Shown piece after piece: positions 10,336 through 20,000 of a DNA stretch of 64,000 bases. How positions within the stretch are numbered: the stretch's first letter is position 1; each line of letters begins with the position of its first letter. The DNA comes from Planctomycetota bacterium (GTDB lineage: Bacteria; Planctomycetota; Uabimicrobiia; Uabimicrobiales; Uabimicrobiaceae). Both the position numbers and the translations under genes were made by a program. Location: positions 1-64,000 of the forward strand of contig JAJDCR010000016.1 of the NCBI GenBank assembly GCA_029260735.1, read 5' to 3'. The notes beneath the pieces are model-generated. The model worked only from the letters and a program-made list of their open reading frames with translations, was not told the DNA's origin and made no database searches.

Positions 10336-12294
10336 ATGGTATTGTTTCAAGACATTAACGAGATTCTTGGTCAAAAGGTGGACTTTGATGCCTGTGCGGG
10401 GGGACATCCGGCTTTTGGATTATTAAGATTACAGTGCGAGTCTGAGTGGGACTTTGATCCTTACAGAGGGCCTCACCCTACTACTCAAAATCACTTTGAG
10501 CTTTGCCGGGAAGCATTGGCTATTGCCTATCAAGAGCAGGTGGATTTGTTTTTGACCCCGGAGTATGCTTTTCCTCTTTCTTTGGTTGATCGACTTGTTT
10601 TGGGGGAAGAGAAGCGGCCTTCTGCGGGAAAGTTATGGTGTTTGTCTTGTGAGGGCGAGAGCTATGATGGCTTTAAAGAGCGTTTGGATCGTTGGAAGCG
10701 AGACGATGTCATTGTAGTTTCTGATGCTTTTGAGCGTGTCGAGAGAAGGCAGTTTGTCAATGTTTTGCTTTTTGTCTTTATTTTGGCGGAGTCGGGAAAG
10801 CTAGTGGTGGTGGTTCAGCTAAAGACCATTCCGATGCGCGATGCTGTATATACTCATGAGGGAGCGGGGCTTTGTCTTGGAAATACTGTGTATTGTTTGG
10901 GAGCGCACCAAGCTGGGCAGATTTATGGTATTATTTGCTCTGATGCCATGAGCGGAGAGATTCTTTACGATAAATTTTTTCGGACAGAAAATCAGCACGC
11001 TGTTATTTTGCATCCTCAATTGAATCCCAGTCCTGATCATTCGCATATGCTAGATTTACGCGATAGTATTTTTAAGAGAGGTCTCGGGTATCAGGCTATT
11101 TATATCGCAGCGAACTGGAGTAGAGATTCTACCTTGCGCATAAGTAAAAAAAATCATCGTTCGTCAGGTAGTAGTATTTCTCTAAAGATAAGTAATAAAG
11201 AAAGAAGTCTTGATAAACAAAATCTAAGAAAGGGGCTCTCTTTTTCTATTCAGGCTCAGGATCAGTATAGTATATGGCAGGCCCACCCTGAGGCTCATTT
11301 ACAAAAGGTAGCACTCAAGAAGACTTTTTTGAACAAAGGTCATATTGCTCAAGGTAAAACGGAAGCGCTTGTGGTACAAAAATTGTGGTTGTCAGAAGGG
11401 CTAGGTTGGTCTGAAGAGGAGGTTACTCTTGATTGGGCTCTACTGAGTGCAAAAGAATGGAGTTTTGATTATGAGACCTTAAGTCCAGAAGCTTTGAGAG
11501 AAATTGTCGACTGGAAAGGTTTTCATTTCCATTTGGATCAGCTTGTTTCACTTACAGAAGACCAGGCTCGGAGTCTATCGACTTGGAACGGAGCAAGCCT
11601 CTCGTTGGATGCCTTTGGCGAACTTCCTGCTAGCGTGGCACATCAGCTAGGAGGAAGTAAGTTAGAGCGTTTGTCCTTTAATGGCTTAGAAAAGGTTTCT
11701 CCAGAGGCGATTGGAGAGCTCTGTTCTTGGGAAGGACATTCTCTGCATTTTGACGGTTTGAAGGAAATAGACAAATATGTGGCAAAAGCCTTTTTACATT
11801 GGCTAAGTGAGGGAGCTAAACCTTCTTTAACTGCAAAAAATCTATCTTTATGTGGCCTTCGCGAGATTCCATTGCCCGTGTTTAAAATACTCCTTAAAGA
11901 TTCCTTACCTTTTGTTGCCATTAACTTGGATGGATTAGAAGAGCTCAGTGCAAAGCATGCTGCTTGCATTGCACGTTGGCCAGGGAACTCATTTTCTTTG
12001 TGCAGCGTTAGCAATTTGGATATAGAGACCGCCCAGAACCTTGCCCAGTGGAAGGGAGCCTACCTGGAATACCAGCAGCTTAAGTTAGGGATTAGAAAAC
12101 TCGGGGCAAACACTGCACAAAAGTTAGCCTGCTGGGAGGGGGCGCACTTGTACCTTGAAAAACTCGAAAGTATTGAAGCAGGGGCAGCAGAGCACTTAAG
12201 TCGTTGGCCAGGACGTTTTCTCTATTTATCTGAGAGTATGAACGAACTAGAAAAAGCTTCTCGTCGTTCTGGGTGGGAAATTAGAATTATTTGA
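10336..12294 (+). CDS. Nitrilase-like (carbon-nitrogen hydrolase) domain fused to LRR-like repeats
   Basis: Residues about 20-280 fit the carbon-nitrogen hydrolase fold. The expected Glu-Lys-Cys triad is present: Glu76 in TPEYAF, Lys163 in QLKTIP, Cys201 in IICSDAM. This family cleaves or forms C-N bonds in amides and nitriles; no substrate can be read from the sequence. Residues about 370-650 are eight to ten degenerate repeats of about 23-28 residues of the form SPEA..L..W.G..L.LDGL, an LRR-like repeat that I associate with planctomycete proteins. No signal peptide is visible, so it is probably cytoplasmic. RBS AAAGGA precedes the ATG. The LRR-like half suggests that the enzyme is recruited or controlled by protein binding. 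It sits between the CHAT proteases and the FecR/CHASE2 pair, only 35 bases before the latter. Confidence 0.8.
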   Translation: MVLFQDINEILGQKVDFDACAGGHPAFGLLRLQCESEWDFDPYRGPHPTTQNHFELCREALAIAYQEQVDLFLTPEYAFPLSLVDRLVLGEEKRPSAGKLWCLSCEGESYDGFKERLDRWKRDDVIVVSDAFERVERRQFVNVLLFVFILAESGKLVVVVQLKTIPMRDAVYTHEGAGLCLGNTVYCLGAHQAGQIYGIICSDAMSGEILYDKFFRTENQHAVILHPQLNPSPDHSHMLDLRDSIFKRGLGYQAIYIAANWSRDSTLRISKKNHRSSGSSISLKISNKERSLDKQNLRKGLSFSIQAQDQYSIWQAHPEAHLQKVALKKTFLNKGHIAQGKTEALVVQKLWLSEGLGWSEEEVTLDWALLSAKEWSFDYETLSPEALREIVDWKGFHFHLDQLVSLTEDQARSLSTWNGASLSLDAFGELPASVAHQLGGSKLERLSFNGLEKVSPEAIGELCSWEGHSLHFDGLKEIDKYVAKAFLHWLSEGAKPSLTAKNLSLCGLREIPLPVFKILLKDSLPFVAINLDGLEELSAKHAACIARWPGNSFSLCSVSNLDIETAQNLAQWKGAYLEYQQLKLGIRKLGANTAQKLACWEGAHLYLEKLESIEAGAAEHLSRWPGRFLYLSESMNELEKASRRSGWEIRII

Positions 12295-12328
12295 GATATA
12301 GAATACATAAAACTATGGGAGGAAAGTT

Positions 12329-13405
12329 ATGAGAGGCATTTGTTATATTCTTTTTCTACTGCTTTTGGGGGAATGTTTGTTCGCCCAAGCTAAGATAGCG
12401 TTGCTTATATCTGCATCTAAATCTGAGGCCACTACTCTGATCCAAAAAGATGGCACAAAAAAACAGCTCAAAGAGGGAATGATAGTTCAAAAAGGAGACA
12501 AGATTATTTTGCCAAAAAAAGTTTGTCTCTATATTGAGTATCAAGGGGAATGGAAGCTTCGGAAAACGTTCATCGGGCCAAAAACCATTGTCATCCAGGA
12601 GAAAAAAAAAGAGGTAAAGAAGACAGAAGAAAAAATTCTTGCTCGCTCTAGGGGTGAAAATAAAGAAAAAATCATTTCTGTTGTGAGTCGGTACGGCGAT
12701 AAATGGGCAAAGAGGCCTTTACTTGAGTGGGTTCGTAGTCGGGGAGATCAGTTGCTTCTTTCCTACCCTCGGCTTTTCATCCGCAATAAAAATAAGCTTG
12801 TTTTCTCCTGGCTCCCGGTGAAGGGAAATCCTGTCTACCTACTTAACATTCAAAGTCTCGATGACGAGGTGCTTCTGGAAGCAAAAACGAAAGAAAGCCA
12901 ATTTGTCGTCACCTCTTCTAAGGTATTGCACAACCCTAGGGGCTTTATCTGGTCGGTGCATATTGAAGGTGATCCCAAAATGTACCCCAGTGTTAGAGTC
13001 TACAAGCATTCTTCTAAAAGAGAGAAAAAACTTCAAAAGATAGAGCAAAGACTACAAGAGGCCATAGCAGAAAACCCTCAGGATCTAGGAGTTTGGTGGA
13101 CCCTCTATCATTCCTATTATCGTTGGGGACTCTACCAAGAAGCGATGGACACTTATCGGGAAATAACAACAAGATTTGTTCAAGATCCAACCCTCACCCT
13201 ACCGATTTTATTCAAAATATGCGTGGAACTTAAGATGGACCGAGAGTTAATCCAACAATTTTCGGGTTTTGATTTTTGTGAGATTCTTCAGCAGTATCTC
13301 CAAGAGCCGAACCTTGATCCTGCCATCCGTCAAAAGCTAATGCAAGAGTTAAAAAACAGTGAATTAGATTGTTCTTGGGAGAAAGAAGGGGATGAAGAAA
13401 AGTAG
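12329..13405 (+). CDS. Secreted FecR-like protein with TPR-like C-terminus
   Basis: The 358-residue product has an N-terminal signal peptide (hydrophobic residues 4-17, likely cut after AQA near residue 21). Residues about 25-95 resemble a FecR domain (KEGMIVQKGDKI followed by a beta-rich stretch). A basic linker, a beta-rich middle and a helical TPR-like pair (about residues 235-300, LYHSYYRWGLYQEAMDTYREI) follow. A strong RBS, GGGAGGAAAG, precedes the ATG. The stop overlaps the start of the CHASE2 gene by 14 bases, so the two are translationally coupled and probably act together. FecR-like domains of this kind often accompany CHASE2 proteins; an envelope sensor subunit is the likely role. 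The domain call is moderate because the match is short. Confidence 0.65.
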   Translation: MRGICYILFLLLLGECLFAQAKIALLISASKSEATTLIQKDGTKKQLKEGMIVQKGDKIILPKKVCLYIEYQGEWKLRKTFIGPKTIVIQEKKKEVKKTEEKILARSRGENKEKIISVVSRYGDKWAKRPLLEWVRSRGDQLLLSYPRLFIRNKNKLVFSWLPVKGNPVYLLNIQSLDDEVLLEAKTKESQFVVTSSKVLHNPRGFIWSVHIEGDPKMYPSVRVYKHSSKREKKLQKIEQRLQEAIAENPQDLGVWWTLYHSYYRWGLYQEAMDTYREITTRFVQDPTLTLPILFKICVELKMDRELIQQFSGFDFCEILQQYLQEPNLDPAIRQKLMQELKNSELDCSWEKEGDEEK

Positions 13406-15263
13406 ATTCCAGCCATGGGCTCAAAAACTTAGGCAGTTTTATCTTGAGGGTAAAAAGAACAAACGCGAATATTTGCTACTTTTTATTCTTATTCTCTCGG
13501 CCAATTTTTTGATTGGTTGGAATATCCATGACGCTTTGCAGTCTTCTGAGTTTTATCTATCTGATGGGAGGTATCGTTTCTGGGCTCCTAAAGCTGATTT
13601 TTCCCAAAGTGAAGTGTCGATGGTCTTTTTTAATTATGAACAAAAGTCTGGAGAGTCCAGGCAAGATAGAATATACATTAAGCTGACCGAGTTTTTGCGA
13701 AAATTAATATCGCTCTCTCTGGAGAAGAGGCCTAGAGCTTTGGTCTTTGACATAGGGACAGACAAGCTCCAACTAGAAAAGCAGAAAACAGAGGATTCTG
13801 TAGACGAAGAGTTAATAGGGACAGACGAACCCCAACTAGAAAAGCAGAAAACAGAGGATTCTGTAGACAAAGAGTTAATTAATTCAATTCATATGTTTTC
13901 TCAAATATCACCGACCACTTTGGGATATGGCACCGACACATCCACACATATCTGGCTAGATACACTCAAAGAAGACAGCGAAGGGGAACTTCCTCAACTA
14001 GGTGATGCCCATGGAATAAACTATAAAAATAACAGTAAAATCAGATTCTTATACTTACGTGACCCAGAGCAGCCAGAAAGTATTTCTCTGGCTGCTGTTA
14101 CTTTAGAAGCTATTGCGCAAAGAGAAAATAAGCAATGGCCAGAGCGAATTGAGCAATTGCCCAAGAGATGGAGAAAAGTCTGGAGCGGAAAAAATCCCTT
14201 TCCTATTCGCCCCCCCTTGCCTCCTCTGGGAGAGCGTTTTTTCCTTCCGGTGATCCAAGCAGATGAATTTCTGGAAAGTGAGTCCAGTGAGCAGTTCTTA
14301 GAAAAAATCCATAATAAGGTACTGGTTCTTGCTGTTGATGATCCGAGAGGAGGGGATAAGATCCAACTCATTCACCAAGACAACTTAGAGCTTCTTCCCG
14401 GCGGTATCGTCCACGGATTAGTCATCGATAGTTGGCTCAAGATACTTGAAAATAAAACAGAGCCCCTTTCGGCATTGCCGACCAGTTTCTTTTGGTATGA
14501 GCTTGTCATAGCGATAACAATAGCCGCTTTTTTGCTTGGTTTTCTGCCCCGCAATGCTTTCTCTTTTCTTGTAATCTTGCTCGTGACATTTGTTCTTTGG
14601 TTTAGTACCGGATTTTTTCTTGCTCATATGGCGATAGCCTGGGAGTTACCCGTTTTTGCTCCCACCATCTACTTCCTGGTCGGCTACTCTTGTATATCAG
14701 CAAATAAAAAATGGAAATTACACCAAATATCTCCTGTTGCTATTGCTATTACGACAGCAAAGAATAGGGCTATGAGCCAAGAGGAAATCACTTATATAAA
14801 AAAAATAGCAAAACTCTACGGAGGAAACTCCTACGAAACAACACGACAAGTTGTTCTAGATTTTCCTCTTGGTTTTTACAAACGCTCTGTTGAGTTAGTC
14901 GCTTTAGAAGTGGCCGCGGAAATACAAGGGCAACTTCCTAGACTTAAAATTGGTGTGGGCTGGGAAAAAAACTCCAGAGACATACAGGTTCAACAAACAA
15001 AAACTAGTTTTATGAACTGGAGGCTATTTATAAAGAGCATGTTGACCTCCCCTCAAAATCCATTTCATATTGTGGATCGTAGTGAAGAAGTTAGAGAGTT
15101 GGCAGAAAAAGCCTCCGAGGGGAAAGTATTGGTTTCTGCAAAATTGAAAGGCTATGTCCCTGATTTTCTTTTAGAAGAGGAATTCATTGATGATAGGGAT
15201 AGCTGCGGTCGGTTTTATAGAGTGCGTGACTCAAGCATATTGCTATGCCAGAGAGCCTCTTAA
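13392..15263 (+). CDS. CHASE2-domain membrane protein with degenerate cyclase-like C-terminus
   Basis: The 623-residue product has a membrane segment at about 27-43, a periplasmic CHASE2-type sensor region to about 360, and three membrane helices (about 375-440), the usual CHASE2 topology. The cytoplasmic C-terminus (about 450-623) has the outline of a class III nucleotide cyclase (IAKLYGG, LKIGVGW, GKVLVSAKLKGYV), but the expected metal-binding aspartates are not recognisable, so it is probably inactive or regulatory. It overlaps the FecR-like gene by 14 bases. A 63-bp tandem duplication adds 21 residues in the sensor region. CHASE2 is a known extracellular sensor domain; the stimulus is unknown. 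The CHASE2 call is firmer than the cyclase call. Confidence 0.7.
   Translation: MKKSRFQPWAQKLRQFYLEGKKNKREYLLLFILILSANFLIGWNIHDALQSSEFYLSDGRYRFWAPKADFSQSEVSMVFFNYEQKSGESRQDRIYIKLTEFLRKLISLSLEKRPRALVFDIGTDKLQLEKQKTEDSVDEELIGTDEPQLEKQKTEDSVDKELINSIHMFSQISPTTLGYGTDTSTHIWLDTLKEDSEGELPQLGDAHGINYKNNSKIRFLYLRDPEQPESISLAAVTLEAIAQRENKQWPERIEQLPKRWRKVWSGKNPFPIRPPLPPLGERFFLPVIQADEFLESESSEQFLEKIHNKVLVLAVDDPRGGDKIQLIHQDNLELLPGGIVHGLVIDSWLKILENKTEPLSALPTSFFWYELVIAITIAAFLLGFLPRNAFSFLVILLVTFVLWFSTGFFLAHMAIAWELPVFAPTIYFLVGYSCISANKKWKLHQISPVAIAITTAKNRAMSQEEITYIKKIAKLYGGNSYETTRQVVLDFPLGFYKRSVELVALEVAAEIQGQLPRLKIGVGWEKNSRDIQVQQTKTSFMNWRLFIKSMLTSPQNPFHIVDRSEEVRELAEKASEGKVLVSAKLKGYVPDFLLEEEFIDDRDSCGRFYRVRDSSILLCQRAS
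13755..13880 (+). repeat. 63-bp tandem duplication inside the CHASE2 gene
   Basis: 13755-13817 is repeated at 13818-13880 with a few substitutions. Both copies stay in frame and encode 21 residues each with the core QLEKQKTEDSVD. The charged sequence suggests an exposed loop that tolerates length change. Confidence 0.9.
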
Positions 15264-15805
15264 TGTCTCGATCATTCACCGAGAAGGACAACAAGGAAGA
15301 GAATCGACCATCTTCATGAACTACTTCGAGCGGAATTTGATAAACTGAATATCGTATGGAAAAAGTATATTTTGGATTTAAAATAAGGTAGGTTTGAAAG
15401 GAAAGTAATAAATATAACAGAGATACAAAATGCATTTTGTATCTCTGTCAAGAATACAACAGGCTAGCTTTGTGTTTTTAAAGCCTGCTATTGAGAACTA
15501 ATATTACTAAAGCTAATGATACGTCCCTGCTATTAACGATATTCAGTCATTATCTGTCCTCCCATCTTAACCATAAGTCGAAAAACTCAAGAGTATCGTT
15601 TTGCAATATATCAAAATGGAAAACAAAAACACTCCTCTAGAGGTTTATGAAAATGACGCTTTTTGCTTTCAGTTTACTCACTGGCAGTAAAGGCTCTTTT
15701 TTACTTTTCAGAAGCTTGTTATTTTTATAAAAAGAAGCAAACTACTAGGGTTTTGTGAAAGTAAGATAGCTAGAAAGAAAATAACTATCTTACTTTCACA
15801 AAACC
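15264..15805. other. Intergenic region between convergent genes
   Basis: About 540 bases with no credible gene. It holds a perfect 32-bp palindrome (15417-15448) and, at its right end, a 25-bp-arm inverted repeat. The rest is AT-rich without a clear signal. Confidence 0.7.
15417..15448. terminator. Perfect 32-bp palindrome
   Basis: The 16-base arm ACAGAGATACAAAATG is followed directly by its exact reverse complement. It lies about 150 bases after the CHASE2 stop. RNA from either strand would form a long hairpin, but there is no T-run next to it. It may be a transcript end or mRNA-stabilising structure, or a site for a dimeric DNA-binding protein. Confidence 0.5.
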
Positions 15806-15809
15806 CTAG
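15745..15809. terminator. Long hairpin with 25-bp perfect arms
   Basis: 15745-15769 and 15785-15809 are exact reverse complements around a 15-base loop. The right arm includes the stop codon (15806-15808) of the minus-strand MORN-like gene, so the hairpin starts inside that reading frame. It probably ends or stabilises transcripts from both sides. There is no strong T-run. Confidence 0.6.
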
Positions 15810-16747
15810 CGATAAATCGCTATACTATGTACCGCACTTTTCAATTCCAGTCCCGAAAACAATAGATGCTCTACTCGGCTATTTCTTCTGTATTCGGTGC
15901 TGATAACAAACTCATCATTAATCAAAAGGTCGATGTTATTTTCTTTGAATTGAAAGGTCAATTTGTTTGGTTCACGGGGCAGCCAAGAGGTATTTTTTCG
16001 GTCTACGGAACCATCGTGTTGTCCAAAAACAAAGGTCGACTGCATTATGGGTCGAAAGACGATAATTTTGTTTCCCAAGAAGCTGTCGAGATGGAATCTA
16101 TCATATTGAGTGATAAAGCCCAACATTTCACCTATAAGAATTCCGCTATCTGCTCTTGCTTGCCCCCAATTGCTCACTACGATCTCTAAGGTATCGCCAG
16201 GTTGTATTTGGTCTTCTTTGTTAAAAGAAATGCCAAAAAAGTATCCGTGGGCATAGGAACTTGTTTTGCCGTGAAAGTACTTTCTTCCATTGCGATCTGT
16301 TCTAACAGACAAACTAGATCCAAAATCTTGGGAGCCACTTTTATAGTCATCAGCATCAAGAGCAAAAATAGCTCCTTTTGATTTTTCCCGTTTTGTCTTA
16401 CCATCTCCGATTTTTATGGGGACTTCTCTGTACACTCCGTTGTTTTCTTGAATAGCTTGAACATGAGCATTTTTGCTAACGATGAGGATATTACCTTCGG
16501 CTTTGCCATTGGTGTAGTTTCCTGAGGAAACTTGATACGGTTTATCATTGATGTACCAGACGACAAAGCCTGGGCCAGAAGCAAACCCCCGACGATCTTT
16601 CTCGCCGGACCAAGAGCAAGTCTCATTTTGCATAGGATTGGGGTTCCATAGCTTGGCCCCTTCTTTACTTACCATCCATTCAGCGTAACTAAATTGACAA
16701 ACGATGGCGAGTAGAATAAGGACAGATAGAGTATTTTTTTTTGTCAT
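15806..16747 (-). CDS. Secreted protein with MORN-like N-terminal repeats
   Basis: The 313-residue product starts with a signal peptide (LSVLILLAIVCQF, cut near SYA at residue 22). Residues about 40-85 resemble MORN repeats (CSWSGEKDRRGFASGPGFVVWY, SGNYTNGKAEG). The remainder is beta-rich with no family I recognise. The ATG is preceded by AAAAGGAAA on the minus strand. It faces the CHASE2 gene and diverges from the fourth TPR-CHAT gene. MORN-like segments usually serve as structural or binding scaffolds; a surface or periplasmic location is likely and the function is unknown. Confidence 0.65.
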   Translation of the reverse strand: MTKKNTLSVLILLAIVCQFSYAEWMVSKEGAKLWNPNPMQNETCSWSGEKDRRGFASGPGFVVWYINDKPYQVSSGNYTNGKAEGNILIVSKNAHVQAIQENNGVYREVPIKIGDGKTKREKSKGAIFALDADDYKSGSQDFGSSLSVRTDRNGRKYFHGKTSSYAHGYFFGISFNKEDQIQPGDTLEIVVSNWGQARADSGILIGEMLGFITQYDRFHLDSFLGNKIIVFRPIMQSTFVFGQHDGSVDRKNTSWLPREPNKLTFQFKENNIDLLINDEFVISTEYRRNSRVEHLLFSGLELKSAVHSIAIYR

Positions 16748-16969
16748 ATTCGTTTCCTTTTTATTAAAAGATAGTTGTGGAGTTTATTAGAAATAGCTAA
16801 AAAGCGTATTGATAAATGGCAAACACTAACTTGAATAGAATCATTTCAGGAAGAACTTTTTTCTCCTTTCAACAGCTATAGAGAAACTTTCTTGACTTAA
16901 GTTACAAAGAATTTTTTATAAAACAAAGATAGGCTGTTTTTAAGCAAGAGCTAAGAGAAAAAGAGATAT

Positions 16970-16998
16970 TTACCTTCCGTTATATTTTTTGCTATGAT
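16970..16998 (+). promoter_or_regulatory. Possible promoter of the fourth TPR-CHAT gene
   Basis: TATGAT at 16993-16998 lies 35 bases before the start codon. The -35 candidate TTACCT (16970-16975), at 17-base spacing, is weak. An AAGGA ribosome site follows near 17021. Confidence 0.35.
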
Positions 16999-17033
16999 AA
17001 AGGTAAACCAAACTATTTTGTAAGGAATGATAT

Positions 17034-20000
17034 ATGTCTACTCAAAAAATGGTCAGAGAAATTTGGATGTTGAGCTGTCTAGCTTTATTTCTCTTAATAT
17101 CTGTGGGGTCTCAAGAGCAAGTTGAATTTATAGAAGGAGCGAAAATTACGGGAATAATTCCTGGAAGTGTTGCAGAAAAGCTTAAACTGCAAAAGGGAGA
17201 CGTAATTGTTGCCTTTGCAAAATTGGAAATTGCAAATAAAAACGATGTTTTTCAAGCAAAAATATATATCCAATATTTAGAGAAATGTTGGCGAGAAAGT
17301 GGAGAAAAGGAAAGTTTTTGGTTAGAGCAACAAGTGGATAGTAAACAAGAAAAAGGAATTTCTGTACAGCCAACTAGTTTCTCTCAAGAAAATGAACCTT
17401 TTTACGAACTAAAAATAATTCGTGATGGTAAATTTCTAGCTTTTGAAGTGAACTCGGCTAGCTGGGGAGCTTATATTGAGGATTGGGATATTTCCAAAGG
17501 GAAAGATTGGCAGGCTCCATTGGCGGAGGCTATAAACTCTAAAGATGAGAAAAAATGTCTAGAAATTATTGAAAAACATCAAGATCAAATGAGCGATTAC
17601 TTTTTACTTCTTGAAAAAATGCTATTCCTGTCAGATGAGAAAACAAGGAAAAAGGCATTATCAGAGGCTTTTCAAATAGCAAAGTACTATGAAAAAATAG
17701 CTGCTGCTAAAAAAATATCTTCGTGGAATTTTAAACAATCTAAGTTTTGGCAAAAAATGATAGAAGAAATGGCTGGTTGGGAGGAAAATGAAATTCAGCT
17801 ATACCAGGAAGCACGCGAATATTTTGACAAAGGAATTTCAGAGTACAATAAAGAAGAGTTTTTAACAGCAGTAAAATTATTTGAGAAATCACTAAAGTTG
17901 AGCAACTCTCTCTCCTCGAAACTCCAGTTATCTGATTATTCCTTAAACAACGCTGGAAATATTTACGCTATGTTAGGTAAATACGAAAAGGCGTTAAAAT
18001 ATCAGAATGAATCTCTTGGGATAAGAAAAGAACTTGGGAGCCTTTTGGATATAGCCGATTCTTTAAATAATATTGGCAACATCTATGAAAGTCTGAGCCA
18101 ATATGAAGATGCTTTAGAGTACCACAATCAATCGCTTTCTATAAGCCAAGAGCTAGGCAATCATTTAGGGATAGCAAGATCCCTAAATGGACTGGGAAAT
18201 ATTTACAAAAGACGAAATAAATACAAAAAAGCATTAGAGTACTATAACCAGTCACTTTCTATAAATCGGAAACTAGGTCATCATTTAGAAGTAGGGGCTT
18301 GTTTAAATAATATTAGTAATATTTATGAAGATTTAGGAGAATATAAAAAAGCCTTGAGTCACCAAAAGCAGTCACTAGCTATAAGCCAGAAGTTTGGTAG
18401 TCGTTCGGGAATATCTGATTCTCTAAAGAATATTGCTAACATTTATCAACTTTTAGGGGAATATGAAAAAGCCTTAAGCCATTACAGTCAATCACTTTCT
18501 ATAAAACAAGAGCTAAACGACCTCTTGGGAGTAGGGAGTTCTCTATCTAGTATCGGCAATATCTACTTGAAATTAAGTAAATATGAAAAAGCGCTTGAGT
18601 ACCACAATGAATCTCTTGCTATGAAAAAAAATCTTGGAGACCAAATAGGTATAGCTAACTCTCTAGAGAGTTTGGGCGTTTTATATCAAGATCTAGGGGA
18701 ATATGAAAAAGCATTAGAGTACCACAATGAATCTCTTACTATAAGAGAAATGCTAAGAGACCAAGTAGGTATATCTAATTGTCTAAGTAATATTGGAATT
18801 ATTTATGCTATGTTGGAGGAATATGGAAAAGCTCTGGGATATCACAATCGGGCCTACTCTATAAGAAAAAGGCTAGGTAATCCATTTGAAACTGCTAGCT
18901 CTCTGCATAATCTTGGTGCCATCTATAAAAATTTAAATCAATATGAAAAAGCTTTGGTCTACTATAAGCGATCCATTTCCATAAATGAAGATTTAGGATT
19001 AGAACATTCTTTAGGGATTGCTCAATCTCTCCGTAACATGGGCAGTGTTTACGAAACGCTAGGCAAGCATCAAAAAGCTTTAGAGCTTCATAACAAATCA
19101 ATTACGATTCAAAAAGAGTTAGGAGATTATGGAGGAGTCGCTTCTTCCTTATTTTCAAGAGCACACTGCTATCGTTCTCTGGGAAAAAAGAAAAAAGCTT
19201 CCAGTGATTACAAAGTGGGGTTAAGTCATTGGTATGAAATATCAAAAGTTGCCAAAATTGCCCGAAAATCATTTATGGAAAAGAGGGTTTTTCATTTTCA
19301 AGAGGGCATAGATTTTCTTATCTCACAAGAGGAAAAAAAAGAAGCCTGGGAAATTTTTCAGAAATATAAAGGATACGGATTTTTGTCTTTAATGGCAGAG
19401 AGTAAAGCTAATCTAGAAGAAACAATCGATCCAAAGCTAAAAGGAAAACGCAATCTTGTTTTAGCGCAAATTTCTGATATTCAAAAGAAACTAAGAACAG
19501 CAGGAACACAAAATAAGAGTATACAAAATCAACTAGAAGAAAAAGAATATGAATTAAGAAAAGTGATCGGCGAGATTCGCCGTGTAAATTCTGCTTTCTC
19601 AAAGCTAGTGTATCCTCAAGCAGTTAGTCTTAAGCAAGTGCAATCAGACCTAAAAGAGGGAGAAGTGCTACTAGAATACTTCTTTACGGCAAAAAAGGAG
19701 AACACAAGCGGCAAAGCATACTGCTTTATTATAGACAAAAATTCTCTCGAAACGATAGAGCTGGGAAATTCCGCTGAAATTAATAAGAAATTAAAGAGTT
19801 TCATATACACGCTTAAAGACACAAAAAACATCTCAATGACTTGGATCTATAAAGAAGAAGCAACAGAATTATATCAATTATTGCTGCACCCTGTGTTGCA
19901 AGATAGAAAAATAAGTCGCTTGATAGTAGCTCCTGATGAAATGCTCCATCGATTGCCATTTTCATCTCTTTGTCTTCCTGTAGAAGAGGAAGGAGAAAGT

